From Bacteroidales bacterium (GTDB taxonomy: Bacteria > Bacteroidota > Bacteroidia > Bacteroidales > UBA932), in assembly GCA_017501525.1 (NCBI GenBank), contig JAFVWT010000008.1:1-64000 (forward strand): a stretch of DNA of 64,000 bases, read 5' to 3'. Under the pieces are notes generated by a model. That model was not told the DNA's origin. It was given only the letters and a program-made list of their open reading frames with translations, and made no database searches. Position 1 is the stretch's first letter. Every line of letters begins with the position of its first letter. The position numbers were made by a program, and so were the translations under genes. This document shows positions 9,281 through 18,571 of this stretch, one piece after another.

Positions 9281-10825
9281 TTATTTCGCAAAAGCGACAG
9301 AACGGGTCTCCCTGATAACTGTAATCTTCACCTGTCCAGGATATACCATTTCGTTCTGAATCTTTCTTGCTATCTCATTTGACATAATCTCCGCTTCTGC
9401 ATCTGAAACCTGCTCGGCCCCTACAATTACCCTCAACTCGCGACCTGCCTGAATAGCATAAGTCTTGGTAACACCATTATGGGACTGTGCAATAGCCTCC
9501 ATATCTTTAAGACGTTTGATATAAGACTCGATAACCTCACGACGAGCTCCAGGTCTTGCACCCGAAATAGCATCACCCACAAGAACAATAGGTGAAATCA
9601 AAGACATCATCTCCACCTCCTCGTGGTGAGCACCGATAGCATTGCAAACCTCGGGTTTCTCCTTGTATTTTTCAGCCAACTTCATACCCAAAATAGCATG
9701 AGGAAGTTCAGAATCCTCTTCAGAGACCTTTCCTATATCGTGCAACAAACCTGCTCTCTTAGCCAGTTTAGGATTCAAGCCCAATTCAGACGCCATTGTT
9801 GCACAAATATTTGCCACCTCGCGAGAGTGTTGCAGAAGATTCTGGCCATAAGAAGAACGATATTTCATTCGACCTACCAATTTCACCAATTCAATATGCA
9901 GACCATGGATTCCCAAGTCGATACAGGTTCTCTTACCGGTCTCCATAATTTCATCATCGAGCTGCTTTTTCACCTTTTCCACAACTTCTTCAATACGGGC
10001 AGGATGTATTCTACCATCAGTCACCAATTGATGTAAAGCCAATCTTGCGACCTCTCTTCTTACAGGGTCAAAAGCTGAAAGCAAAATAGCCTCAGGTGTA
10101 TCATCAACGACAATTTCTACACCTGTAGCAGCCTCAAGCGCTCTGATATTTCTACCTTCACGACCGATGATTCTACCCTTCATTTCATCATTTTCGATAT
10201 TGAATACAGTCACCGCATTTTCAATGGCAGTCTCTGGAGCAATCCTTTGTATAGTATTGATAACAATACGTTTAGCTTCTTTTCCGGCAGTCATTCTCGC
10301 CTCATCCATAACATCATTGATATAGGACATTGCCTGAGTTTTCGCCTCCTCCTTCATACTCTCAACCAACATCTCCTTTGCCTCTACAGCAGACATTCCT
10401 GCAATATTCTCAATCTTCTCTATAACTTCTTTTTTAAGTTGGTCATACTCAGTAGATTTCTTATTTACAATCTCCAACTGAGCCTTAAGATTCTCTCTGA
10501 TGGAGTCATTTTCCTTATGCTTCTTCTGTAAGTCCTGATTCTGCTGATTCAGTTGGAGTTCTCTCTGTTTGAGTTTGTGTTCCTGTTGCTGGATTTGTGA
10601 ATTCTTCTCGTTTATATGCTTTTCGTGGTCGGTCTTCAACTGGAGGAATTTCTCCTTGGCCTGAAGTATCTTCTCCTTTTTGATATTCTCCGCCTCCAAT
10701 TCTGCCTCTTTTATGATACGGCAACCTTTTTTCTTATTAATAGCATTATTGATGAAATATGCAGCAACAGTTGTCACCGCAACTGAAACAAGTACTGTAA
10801 TGATTACAATTAATAGATTACTCAT
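9281..10825 (-). CDS. rny: Ribonuclease Y
   Basis: A membrane-anchored endoribonuclease that starts mRNA decay, with the normal length of 514 residues. It begins with one transmembrane helix (about 3-25, [21 protein letters not shown]), continues with a long Lys/Glu/Gln-rich coiled coil (about 35-150), then a KH RNA-binding domain with the GREGRNI loop (about residue 220), and a C-terminal HD phosphohydrolase domain with the metal-binding LLHDIGKV motif and the second AHHEE site. The 6S RNA and zapA lie directly upstream on the same strand, an arrangement I would expect to be conserved in Bacteroidetes. Confidence 0.97.
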   Translation of the reverse strand: MSNLLIVIITVLVSVAVTTVAAYFINNAINKKKGCRIIKEAELEAENIKKEKILQAKEKFLQLKTDHEKHINEKNSQIQQQEHKLKQRELQLNQQNQDLQKKHKENDSIRENLKAQLEIVNKKSTEYDQLKKEVIEKIENIAGMSAVEAKEMLVESMKEEAKTQAMSYINDVMDEARMTAGKEAKRIVINTIQRIAPETAIENAVTVFNIENDEMKGRIIGREGRNIRALEAATGVEIVVDDTPEAILLSAFDPVRREVARLALHQLVTDGRIHPARIEEVVEKVKKQLDDEIMETGKRTCIDLGIHGLHIELVKLVGRMKYRSSYGQNLLQHSREVANICATMASELGLNPKLAKRAGLLHDIGKVSEEDSELPHAILGMKLAEKYKEKPEVCNAIGAHHEEVEMMSLISPIVLVGDAISGARPGARREVIESYIKRLKDMEAIAQSHNGVTKTYAIQAGRELRVIVGAEQVSDAEAEIMSNEIARKIQNEMVYPGQVKITVIRETRSVAFAK

Positions 10826-10913
10826 GTGTATATATTTTGTTTAATGTTTATTGATTTTCTCTCCAACAAACTACAACAAAGACAGATTACACACTTCTTT
10901 CTGAGAATTATAT

Positions 10914-11106
10914 AAAAAAGCCGTCAGAAAGCTGTTTATCAAAAAATCTTGATAAATAAGATTTGAGTTCCGATTTTGGAATCAGACTTCCAACGTCCGG
11001 TAAATACCGAATCCCCTTTCGGGTCACCCAGGCCTGTCTTCATCCATCGAGTTTTCTCGTTATAGTAAATTCTGTTGATTTTCGCAAAGAGCGTTTCCAA
11101 CGGCTA
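10914..11106 (-). ncRNA. ssrS: 6S RNA (RNA polymerase-binding regulatory RNA)
   Basis: The gap between zapA and rny holds about 190 nt with the hallmarks of 6S RNA. On the minus strand its ends pair over 11 consecutive positions (GCCGUUGGAAA at 11104-11094 with UUUCUGACGGC at 10930-10920, including two G-U pairs) and the 3' arm runs straight into CUUUUUU, an intrinsic terminator. The interior is a long rod-like sequence with a small apical hairpin (CCCGAAAGGGG). The length matches 6S RNA, and 6S genes lie next to zapA in many bacteria. 6S RNA binds the primary sigma holoenzyme, whose sigma factor is encoded at 28.6 kb. The identification rests on structure, length and position, not on a covariance-model search. 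Confidence 0.72.
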
Positions 11107-11113
11107 TATCACT

Positions 11114-11419
11114 TTATTCTTCAATATTACGTTTCACATAGTCATCTATCTGAGCATCAAGATTTTGTATCTCTCTTATAATTGTCCCAGAAACATCTTC
11201 CCTCTTATATCTTGACATCTGAGTAACATATTGCAACAAGACTATTGCCAACGCATCCTGATTGTCTGAAAACTTATATTTAGACTTGAGCATGGCTAAT
11301 TTTTCAGTCACATCCCTAACAGCACTGCGCACCAAATCCTCCAACTCAGGTTCAACCCTATATTGGTATTTTCGTCCGACTATTGTGACATTCAACGCTA
11401 CTTTTTCAGGTTTCTCCAT
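11114..11419 (-). CDS. zapA: Cell division protein ZapA
   Basis: A cytoplasmic protein of 101 residues with the ZapA layout: a short beta-rich N-terminal domain (VALNVTIVGRKYQYRVEPELED), a helix with conserved Ala/Val residues, and a C-terminal coiled coil. ZapA tetramers bundle FtsZ filaments at the division ring. The upstream gene encodes a ZapB-like coiled coil and ends one base before zapA starts, so the pair is probably translationally coupled; the 6S RNA begins about 8 bp past the zapA stop. Confidence 0.88.
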   Translation of the reverse strand: MEKPEKVALNVTIVGRKYQYRVEPELEDLVRSAVRDVTEKLAMLKSKYKFSDNQDALAIVLLQYVTQMSRYKREDVSGTIIREIQNLDAQIDDYVKRNIEE

Positions 11420-11420
11420 A

Positions 11421-11735
11421 TTAATCGTTCAGCAATGCTATACATTTATCAATTTCTCTGACCAGTCTGGTTATATTTTGTTTAGCCTCTTTAATATCTG
11501 AGGCCGATGACTTAAATGCTCCTGTAAGCTGTAATTTATCTATCTGTTGTTCTAATTCGTTAATTCGTATGTTATAAATTCTTATCTGTTGTTCTTTTTC
11601 CGCCAACTCCTGACGACACTCCTGCAAGTTCTCCCTCAAACGCATATTTACAGCTACAAGCTGCTCATATTTTGAAATAAGCAACTCGATTTTGCCTTTA
11701 TGCTGTTCCAAAGCCACTTTATAACTCTCACTCAT
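11421..11735 (-). CDS. Small coiled-coil protein upstream of zapA (ZapB-like)
   Basis: A 104-residue, almost entirely alpha-helical protein. Residues 10-70 form a long heptad-patterned coiled coil (ISKYEQLVAVNMRLRENL and on), followed by an 18-residue break and a second helix (about 82-104). It has no signal peptide or enzyme motif. Its position directly before zapA and its size make a ZapB-like partner of ZapA in Z-ring organisation the best inference, but coiled coils carry too little signal to prove homology. Confidence 0.65.
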   Translation of the reverse strand: MSESYKVALEQHKGKIELLISKYEQLVAVNMRLRENLQECRQELAEKEQQIRIYNIRINELEQQIDKLQLTGAFKSSASDIKEAKQNITRLVREIDKCIALLND

Positions 11736-11768
11736 AGCTGACGATTTAATTTTGCAAAATTATAAAAA

Positions 11769-13376
11769 TTATTTGACAAATTTCCAATAACCTATATTTT
11801 TATCTTTATCCAATAATCGGGGGTCTATCTCTCCCTGAGAAATAATTTTTTTATAAAGCAGTTCCCTTATTTCGGGCAATATTGCAACAACTCTCTCATT
11901 CATAGAATCTTGGGAAATACCTGCCTGTAAGAGCAAACCTCCCGCCCCCGAAGCTCTGTAAGATGTCATTGCCACATTATAGATCCGGTCTTTATCAAAA
12001 CGGGAACCATCTGCCATTGAAAGAATCTTCACACGCGAACCATATGGTGCAGATTTGCTGACTGTATAAATCAACCCGGCAGCACTATCCATATTATATA
12101 ACGGGCCATCATCACTTAATCGTTTTTCATAAGCAGCCTCCAGATAAGACTTTACCTCCTCTCCCTTCATCTGCACTACATATAAAAGATTCTCAAATCT
12201 GTATAAGGTGAACAAGTCATTGTATATCAACGCTCCTGCCGGTATTACTCCCTTTGATGCCAACGGAGCATTTATGGAGATTTCGACCCCTTCCTGAGAC
12301 AATTGCAGCTGATGTATAAACTTCATATATTGAGATTCCTTCTCTTTGTCAAAATTCATATCCATTTCTGAGAGCAACCTCCCGATATACATATTGGAGA
12401 ACTCCTTGACTCGTCTGAAATCTTCAGCAAATTCAGCATCATATCGGGTACTCCTTTGATAATCTGCAGGCTTAAGCAACATTCCGGTAACTTCCTTACC
12501 TACAACCTTTCCCCACTTCTTCGTAAGTGTAACATCTATATACGAAAGATTCTCCAATCTGGAACCTGCCTCCACTACAGTGACACTATCCTCTCCATTA
12601 TAAATTTTTGTTACAACACTCTTATGATCATGGGCTGCCATCACCAGATCGATACCCTTGACTGTAGAGGCAATAAAGTAAGCACAATTCTCAAAACTGT
12701 CATGTTCCTGAGAGCCTAATCCGCTATGGAGAGCAAGGATTACAAAATCAGGTTTCTCTGACTTTTGTACTCTGTTGACAAGAGACTGTGCAACAGAAGA
12801 GATGGAAAGAAAGTCCATCCCTTTGTATTTATCGGGCGAAATCCAACTTTTGACATTTGGATTGGTAAAACCTATGACTGCTATCTTCAATCCCCCTTTA
12901 TCAAGAATGACATACTCGTCAAAGTAACAATCGCCACTCTCCAAATCGATGGCATTAGCAGCCAGCATAGCACCTTTATAATCAGAGTTGATACCATCAT
13001 ATACAGAATGTCCGGCTTCCAAATCGTGATTTCCCACCACTACGGCATCATACTTCATAAAATTGAATATCCTCCCCAGCAGATGAGCATTGCCCGAAGT
13101 ATCTACAAAATTGTAGTAATATGAAGCATTGTTTCCCTGAAGATTATCTCCACAGTCTATCAGGACAATATTATCTTCGGAAGACCTCTTCGCATACTCG
13201 TCAACTATAAAAGAGACTTGTGAAAGGGATGGATAAACGGTGCTGTCCGTATAACTTTCAGGGAAATATGCACCATGAATATCATTTGTTCCAAAAATCT
13301 TTACATTATGTTCTCTAACACAACTTGTTCCGGTAAGGAGTGCCAGAACTAACGGAATAAAAATTTTAAATTTCAT
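11769..13376 (-). CDS. 5'-nucleotidase / UshA-type metallophosphoesterase lipoprotein
   Basis: A 535-residue lipoprotein (lipobox ending LTGTSC) with the two domains of the UshA/CpdB family. The N-terminal metallophosphatase has GTNDIHG (about residue 30), GDNLQGN, VVGNHDLEAG and AAHDHKS, which supply the dinuclear metal site. The C-terminal 5'-nucleotidase domain (about 330-500) binds the base and contains YNDLFTLYRFEN and SAAGLIYTV. Such enzymes hydrolyse extracytoplasmic nucleotides or 2',3'-cyclic nucleotides so that nucleoside and phosphate can be taken up. In many Bacteroides the two domains are encoded by separate genes; here they are fused. The exact substrate is not decided by sequence. 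Confidence 0.9.
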   Translation of the reverse strand: MKFKIFIPLVLALLTGTSCVREHNVKIFGTNDIHGAYFPESYTDSTVYPSLSQVSFIVDEYAKRSSEDNIVLIDCGDNLQGNNASYYYNFVDTSGNAHLLGRIFNFMKYDAVVVGNHDLEAGHSVYDGINSDYKGAMLAANAIDLESGDCYFDEYVILDKGGLKIAVIGFTNPNVKSWISPDKYKGMDFLSISSVAQSLVNRVQKSEKPDFVILALHSGLGSQEHDSFENCAYFIASTVKGIDLVMAAHDHKSVVTKIYNGEDSVTVVEAGSRLENLSYIDVTLTKKWGKVVGKEVTGMLLKPADYQRSTRYDAEFAEDFRRVKEFSNMYIGRLLSEMDMNFDKEKESQYMKFIHQLQLSQEGVEISINAPLASKGVIPAGALIYNDLFTLYRFENLLYVVQMKGEEVKSYLEAAYEKRLSDDGPLYNMDSAAGLIYTVSKSAPYGSRVKILSMADGSRFDKDRIYNVAMTSYRASGAGGLLLQAGISQDSMNERVVAILPEIRELLYKKIISQGEIDPRLLDKDKNIGYWKFVK

Positions 13377-13393
13377 AAATATTCTTCTATACA

Positions 13394-13437
13394 GGGAAGT
13401 TCTATAAATGACCTTGCCGGGATTTATAGAATTTCCA
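13394..13437. repeat. Palindromic GGGAAGTTCTATAAA element, copy 1
   Basis: A near-perfect inverted repeat in the gap between two minus-strand genes: GGAAGTTCTATAAAT at 13395-13409 and ATTTATAGAATTTCC at 13422-13436 pair at 14 of 15 positions around a 12-base loop. There is no T-run on either side, so it is not a standard terminator. Related elements occur at 42604-42683 and 56782-56833. Confidence 0.75.
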
Positions 13438-13448
13438 TAAATTATTAC

Positions 13449-14228
13449 CTATTGTTTTTCTTGCACCTGAAATTCGTCTGCATCCATCCATGCAGGGAAC
13501 TTTTGTCTGAAACCATTCAATTGTTCCAAATCAAGTGCAGCAGTCAAAAATTTGCCATTATCCCCCTTCGCTATATCATTCCCTTTATAATCAACAATCA
13601 TCGAACCTCCGTTATATTTTTCAAAAGGAGACTCGCCGCTACGATTGGCAAATATGAAATACGACTGATTTTCAATTGCTCTTGCTCTTGCCAAAGTACG
13701 TGCAACCTCAATTCTCTGCACAGGCCAATTTGCCACATTTATCATCAGATCATAGTGATTTGAAACATTTCTGCTCCATACAGGAAATCTCAAATCATAA
13801 CATATATTCAGCGAAATATTCCATCCCATATATTGAAAACACTCCCGTCCACTTCCTGAAGAATAGATTTCGTTTTCATCACTCATTCTGAAAAGATGTC
13901 TTTTATCATAACAGAACAGTTCACCTTGCGGCGTCGCAAAACAAGCTCTATTATACAATTTTGAATTTTCCTTGACAGGTACTGACCCAACGAGAGCTGC
14001 TCCGAGTCGCTGCGACAATTCCCTCAAAAACAGGACAGACTCACCATCTATCTGCTGCGCAAGAGAACGGTTCATTGTAAAACCTGTTGAGAAGAATTCC
14101 GGAAGGACCACTATATCTGCCCCTTGAGGATTTTCCTTAAACCACTGCAAGAGAGCCGATTCTATTCTCAAATGATTGTCCGAAGGAGACTCCCAAAGAG
14201 TATCATATTGATATACAAGAATATTCAT
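13449..14228 (-). CDS. Carbon-nitrogen hydrolase (omega-amidase-like)
   Basis: A cytoplasmic nitrilase-superfamily amidase of about 259 residues. The catalytic Glu-Lys-Cys triad is present: Glu in VLPEFFSTGF, Lys in YDKRHLF and Cys in NICYDLRFP. It is closest to the YafV/omega-amidase group, which deaminates alpha-ketoglutaramate or ketosuccinamate, metabolite-repair products of glutamine and asparagine transamination. I chose the ATG at 14228; a GTG at 14237 would overlap the stop of the upstream symporter gene by three bases and cannot be excluded. Coupling to a dicarboxylate/amino-acid symporter fits a role in amino-acid nitrogen metabolism. Confidence 0.85.
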   Translation of the reverse strand: MNILVYQYDTLWESPSDNHLRIESALLQWFKENPQGADIVVLPEFFSTGFTMNRSLAQQIDGESVLFLRELSQRLGAALVGSVPVKENSKLYNRACFATPQGELFCYDKRHLFRMSDENEIYSSGSGRECFQYMGWNISLNICYDLRFPVWSRNVSNHYDLMINVANWPVQRIEVARTLARARAIENQSYFIFANRSGESPFEKYNGGSMIVDYKGNDIAKGDNGKFLTAALDLEQLNGFRQKFPAWMDADEFQVQEKQ

Positions 14229-14233
14229 CACAG

Positions 14234-15394
14234 TCACCCTTTAGCAAAAATTCTATTCACAATCATCGATATTGCACCATCTCCTGTAATATTACAAGCA
14301 GTTCCAAAACTGTCCATTGCAATATAGAGCGCTATCATTAGTCCTTGAAGATTAGCATCAAAACCCAATACAGAAGCGATCACACCGAGCGCAGCCATAA
14401 TAGCTCCACCAGGCACGCCGGGGGAAGCCACCATAGTGATCCCGAGCAACATTATAAATTCTATATATGTACCTATATCAGTAGGCATTCCTGTCATGAA
14501 AGCTATCGCAAAGGCACAAGCCACGATTTTGAGGATACTTCCCGACATATGGATAGTGGCGCATAATGGAATCACAAAGTCGGCAATATTATCAGATATT
14601 CCATTCTTTTTGGCACAGGCCAAGGTAACAGGGATAGTAGCTGCTGAAGATTGTGTACCGAGAGCAGTAAAATAGGCCGGCAACATATTCTTCAATGCAA
14701 CAAACGGATTTTTGCGGGCTACAGCACCGGCAATGATGAATTGTACCAGCAATAGGAGTACATGCATCACAAAAATCACAGCTATAACCTTTATAAACAG
14801 AGACATGACATTCACAACAACTCCTTCTCCTCCCATTTTTAAAAATATTGAAAAGATATAAATCGGGAGAATAGGAATTATCACTTTATTTATCAGCACA
14901 ATGATAATTTCCCTAAGGTCAAACATAAGATTCTTCATTGTTGTCCCTTTTATATAAATCATGGTCAACCCCAAGACAAAGGCAAGAATCAATGCAGTCG
15001 TAACTCCAAAGACAGCAGGCATATCAACTGTAAAATAGGGTTCTATTGCATTATCTGAAATAAATTCCTGAGCCACCATTTCTCCTTGATTCAGGATTGA
15101 AGGATAAGACAATTTACAGATATAATATGAGAAAAGACCTGCCAATACTGTTGACCCATAAGCTATTAGAGTCGTCACTCCCAACATCTTGCCGGCACCT
15201 TTTCCGAGTTCGGCAATTCCGGGAGCTACAAGTCCCAATATCAGTAATGGGATAATGAATCCCAGAAGGTTTCCGAAAAGGACATTCAGAGTAACAAAGA
15301 ACCTTATCAGCCAGGTCGGGAAAAACAAAGAACACAAAACACCCAATAAAATGGCTATTACGATTTTAAGCAACAATGGAATTTTCAATTTCAT
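14234..15394 (-). CDS. Dicarboxylate/amino acid:cation symporter (DAACS family)
   Basis: A polytopic inner-membrane transporter of 386 residues with about eight hydrophobic helices and the two re-entrant loop motifs of the glutamate/dicarboxylate family. The serine-rich loop is LGTQSSAATIP (about residue 240) and the later loop contains SPGVPGGAIMAALG. Members import glutamate, aspartate, serine/threonine or C4-dicarboxylates with Na+ or H+; the substrate is not clear. It is slightly shorter than E. coli GltP (about 437). It is the first gene of a two-gene unit with the amidase. Confidence 0.9.
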   Translation of the reverse strand: MKLKIPLLLKIVIAILLGVLCSLFFPTWLIRFFVTLNVLFGNLLGFIIPLLILGLVAPGIAELGKGAGKMLGVTTLIAYGSTVLAGLFSYYICKLSYPSILNQGEMVAQEFISDNAIEPYFTVDMPAVFGVTTALILAFVLGLTMIYIKGTTMKNLMFDLREIIIVLINKVIIPILPIYIFSIFLKMGGEGVVVNVMSLFIKVIAVIFVMHVLLLLVQFIIAGAVARKNPFVALKNMLPAYFTALGTQSSAATIPVTLACAKKNGISDNIADFVIPLCATIHMSGSILKIVACAFAIAFMTGMPTDIGTYIEFIMLLGITMVASPGVPGGAIMAALGVIASVLGFDANLQGLMIALYIAMDSFGTACNITGDGAISMIVNRIFAKG

Positions 15395-15408
15395 ACGTTA
15401 ATTATAAT

Positions 15409-15442
15409 TTTGCTCTAAGATAGCAATATTTTCGTACCTTTG
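15409..15442 (+). promoter_or_regulatory. Putative promoter of the mannosyltransferase-pyrC-EamA operon
   Basis: TACCTTTG at 15435-15442 matches TAnnTTTG, with a -33-like TTTG at 15409-15412, 22 bp upstream. The leader to the first ATG at 15534 would be about 85 nt; no known riboswitch fold was recognised in it. Confidence 0.55.
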
Positions 15443-15533
15443 TATGAAACTGTTTTGAAAACCATAAAGTTCCGTAAGAATCCGATACCAATATGATACA
15501 ATTCAGAACAGTTATCAAATATTGTGATTAAAC

Positions 15534-16265
15534 ATGAAAGCCAATAGAATAGTAATTATTCCCACATACAACGAAAAAGAGAACATTGAAAAGATGATCC
15601 ATACCGTCCGTTCATTGGATGGGGACTTTCACATTCTGATTGTAGATGACGGTTCTCCTGATGGTACGGGTTTGATCGTGAAAGGGTTGCAACAGACCTA
15701 CCCCGATTCTTTATTTCTGATTGAAAGGAGCGGCAAGTTGGGATTGGGAACAGCATACATTACCGGTTTCAAATGGGCATTGGAGCACAAGTATGACTAT
15801 ATTTTTGAAATGGATGCCGACTTCTCCCACAATCCCAATGATCTGACAAGGCTTTACGATGCTTGCGCCAAAGAGGGGGCTGATATGTCTATCGGTTCGA
15901 GATATTGCAAAGGAATCTCCGTCAAGGACTGGCCTTTAGGTAGAATTCTCATATCCTACGGAGCATCATTCTATGTTCGTGCCATACTATGGATGGGGAT
16001 ATACGACTCGACTGCAGGTTTTGTATGTTATAAACGCAAAGTATTAGAATCAATAGACTTGGATGATATTCAAATGATTGGATACGGATTTCAAATAGAA
16101 ATGAAGTACAATGCGTGGAAACTCAAATTCAAAATAAAGGAAGTTCCTATTGTCTTCACCGACAGAAAAGAGGGAACATCCAAAATGAGCAGTTCAATCT
16201 TCGGTGAGGCATTCAAAGGAGTAATCAAATTAAAATTCAAGAAAATCAATAAATCTTCCAAATAA
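15534..16265 (+). CDS. Polyprenol-phosphate mannosyltransferase (GT2 family)
   Basis: A 243-residue GT-A fold glycosyltransferase resembling dolichol/polyprenol monophosphomannose synthase. Visible features are the nucleotide-sugar pocket VIIPTYNEKENIEKM, the aspartates in LIVDDGSPDGTG, the metal-binding DADFSH (about residue 95-100) and the acceptor-side GSRYCKG. There are no C-terminal membrane helices, as in the soluble, membrane-associated bacterial forms. The product would be a lipid-linked hexose donor for reactions on the outer face of the inner membrane. The next gene, pyrC, starts 11 bp later, so they are probably co-transcribed. Confidence 0.9.
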   Translation: MKANRIVIIPTYNEKENIEKMIHTVRSLDGDFHILIVDDGSPDGTGLIVKGLQQTYPDSLFLIERSGKLGLGTAYITGFKWALEHKYDYIFEMDADFSHNPNDLTRLYDACAKEGADMSIGSRYCKGISVKDWPLGRILISYGASFYVRAILWMGIYDSTAGFVCYKRKVLESIDLDDIQMIGYGFQIEMKYNAWKLKFKIKEVPIVFTDRKEGTSKMSSSIFGEAFKGVIKLKFKKINKSSK

Positions 16266-16276
16266 GATACAGCAGA

Positions 16277-17653
16277 ATGAATACACTTATAAAAGATATT
16301 ACCATCATCAATGAAGGGACAATTTTCGAAGGCAGCATTTTGATTGAAAATGAGATTATCGGAGGGATAATAAGCTGTGATTTTGCAGATTACCACAGAA
16401 TCCTATCCCAATGGGAACTGATATGTGAAAAAAAGATTGATGGTAAGGGAGCATTCCTTATGCCCGGAGTTATAGATGACCAGGTCCACTTCAGGGAGCC
16501 GGGAGCCACTCATAAAGGAGATATTGAAAGTGAATCCAAAGCAGCAGTATTGGGAGGAACCACCTCTTATATGGATATGCCTAACAACACCCCTCCGGTG
16601 GTGACTTGTCAGGCCCTGGAAGAAAAATTTGAAATAGCCGCAAGGAGTTCATTCGCAAACTATTCCTTCTATCTTGGAGCCACCAATGACAATATTGGAG
16701 AGATCAGAAATGCAAATCCCGGAACTATTTGCGGAATTAAACTCTTTATGGGTTCCTCTACCGGAAACATGCTCGTAAACTCTGAAAAGGCACTGGATGA
16801 TATTTTTGGAAATGGGAAACATCTTGTCGCTATACATTGTGAGAAAGAAAATATAATCAGGGAAAATCTGGAAAAGGCAAAACAAGAATACGGTGTAAAA
16901 GAAGACGGAACCTCAGCTATCCCGTTCAGCGCCCATCCCAAAATCAGAAGCGAACAAGCTTGCATTGAGTGTACTAAAAAAGCTATTGCATTGGCGCACA
17001 AGCATAATACCAGAGCACATATTTTACATATAAGTACCGGCAAGGAAATCGAAATGTTGGTGCAGGCTCACTCGATGACACCCAATATCACTGGAGAGAT
17101 ATGCGCACACTATCTTTACTTTGACGAAAGTGACTACGCTAAATATGGTTCAGGAATAAAATGTAATCCGGCAATTAAAAGCAAAAAGGATAAAGAGGCA
17201 ATAATAGAGGCTGTCAAGGAGTCTAAAGTGGCTGCACTTGCTACCGACCACGCTCCACACTCCCAAAATGAAAAGAATGCCGACTACCTTTCAGCACCAT
17301 CCGGAATTCCCACCATCCAGCACTCCCTTCAAATGATGCTACAACTTCATTCCCAAGGGATTCTATCATTGGAACAAATAGTCAAGATGATGTGCCACTC
17401 TCCTGCTGAATGTTTCAGGATAAACAGAAGAGGATTTATCAGGAGCGGATATTATGCCGACCTGGTGATATTCAGAAAACAGAAATACACTGTTACCAAA
17501 GATAATATCGCTTATAAATGCGGTTGGTCTCCATTTGAAGGTGAAACCTTTGACTACACAATCACTGATACATTTATAAATGGCTGTCACACAGTAGAAA
17601 AAGGGAAAATAACACTACTAAAAAAAGCCAAAAGACTTGAATTTGACAACTAA
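16277..17653 (+). CDS. pyrC: Dihydroorotase (Bacteroidetes-type class I)
   Basis: Catalyses carbamoyl-aspartate/dihydroorotate interconversion in pyrimidine synthesis. The 458-residue amidohydrolase has the class I layout: PGVIDDQVHFREPG (about residue 65-75), MDMPNNTPP, histidines in VAIHCEKEN and RAHILHIST, and the catalytic Asp in ALATDHAPHS. The usual metal-binding HxH is QVH here: the first His is replaced by Gln. I recall the same DDQVHFR form from other Bacteroidetes dihydroorotases, so this looks lineage-typical, not a mutation. The stop codon overlaps the ATG of the EamA transporter by one base. Allantoinase or another amidohydrolase remains a weaker alternative. Confidence 0.87.
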   Translation: MNTLIKDITIINEGTIFEGSILIENEIIGGIISCDFADYHRILSQWELICEKKIDGKGAFLMPGVIDDQVHFREPGATHKGDIESESKAAVLGGTTSYMDMPNNTPPVVTCQALEEKFEIAARSSFANYSFYLGATNDNIGEIRNANPGTICGIKLFMGSSTGNMLVNSEKALDDIFGNGKHLVAIHCEKENIIRENLEKAKQEYGVKEDGTSAIPFSAHPKIRSEQACIECTKKAIALAHKHNTRAHILHISTGKEIEMLVQAHSMTPNITGEICAHYLYFDESDYAKYGSGIKCNPAIKSKKDKEAIIEAVKESKVAALATDHAPHSQNEKNADYLSAPSGIPTIQHSLQMMLQLHSQGILSLEQIVKMMCHSPAECFRINRRGFIRSGYYADLVIFRKQKYTVTKDNIAYKCGWSPFEGETFDYTITDTFINGCHTVEKGKITLLKKAKRLEFDN

Positions 17654-18546
17654 TGAAAACAGGAAATAATATCGCTGTCTACATCTATATAATTATTGCG
17701 GTTATACTTTGGGGAGTCTCCTTCGTATGGACAAATTCCCTACTGGAGCAGAATGTTCCGATACTCACATTCACTTTTATGAGGATGGCTCTCGCAGGCA
17801 CTGTACTTACAGCGGTCAGCCTGATTTTGAAAAAATTACAAAAAATAGAGAGACAAGACATCAAATGGTTCCTGCTGTTGGCCTTTTGTGAGCCGTTCAT
17901 CTATTTTCTCGGAGAGACATACGGACTGAAAGCCACCGGTTCACCGGCACTGAGTTCAGTGATTATAGCCACAATTCCGGTCCTGACACTTGTCGCCGGA
18001 CAAATATTCTACAAAGAGAAAATCTCGTTATGGAACACCATCGGTATATTTATGACTATCCCGGGAATATTCATGATGGCATATCGTGGAGAGGGGTTTT
18101 CAACTCAATATTCATGGGGTATAGCACTTCTTTTTGTGGCAGTATTTTCAGCTACGGGATACTCATCTGTAGTGAGAAAACTGACTGACAAATACAATGA
18201 TTACACCATAACCACGATACAGTTTATCCTCGGAGCTCTCTACTTTCTCCCGTTGGTACTCATCTTTGAAAAGAATCTTATTTCGACAGAACTTCTTAAG
18301 TTGGAAGTGTTGTATCCTATATGTTCATTGGCGATTCTTTGTTCTGCCACTTGTTTCCTGCTATACGTCAGGACAATCCGGTCATTGGGTATCACAAAGA
18401 CTGCAATATTTACATCAATGATACCTGCATTTTCCGCTTTCAGTTCATTTATTGCCGGTTACGATACATTTACCCTTTTACAGATTGGAGGTATCGTAGT
18501 TGTAGTTGCCGGAGTAATCCTGACTCAGAAACCCTCTGCCAGGTAA
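17653..18546 (+). CDS. EamA-family (DMT superfamily) transporter
   Basis: An inner-membrane protein of 297 residues with about ten hydrophobic helices arranged as two EamA repeats: repeat one starts IIIAVILWGVSFVWTN, repeat two around IALLFVAVFSATGYSSVV. Family members export amino acids, metabolites or nucleotide-sugar-like compounds; the substrate cannot be told. It is translationally coupled to pyrC (TAATG overlap). It converges with tex, with 25 bp between the stop codons and no clear terminator hairpin. Confidence 0.88.
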   Translation: MKTGNNIAVYIYIIIAVILWGVSFVWTNSLLEQNVPILTFTFMRMALAGTVLTAVSLILKKLQKIERQDIKWFLLLAFCEPFIYFLGETYGLKATGSPALSSVIIATIPVLTLVAGQIFYKEKISLWNTIGIFMTIPGIFMMAYRGEGFSTQYSWGIALLFVAVFSATGYSSVVRKLTDKYNDYTITTIQFILGALYFLPLVLIFEKNLISTELLKLEVLYPICSLAILCSATCFLLYVRTIRSLGITKTAIFTSMIPAFSAFSSFIAGYDTFTLLQIGGIVVVVAGVILTQKPSAR

Positions 18547-18571
18547 GAGGACAAAGCATAACAGACTTACA

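Noticed and set aside
9623..10036. Plus-strand open frame opposite rny
   Set aside because: It is a Cys/His/Phe-rich shadow of the well-supported rny gene, without a start context or domain.
13394..13437. Intrinsic terminator for the amidase gene
   Set aside because: The stem is strong but no T-run follows on either strand, and the arms recur elsewhere as a repeat.
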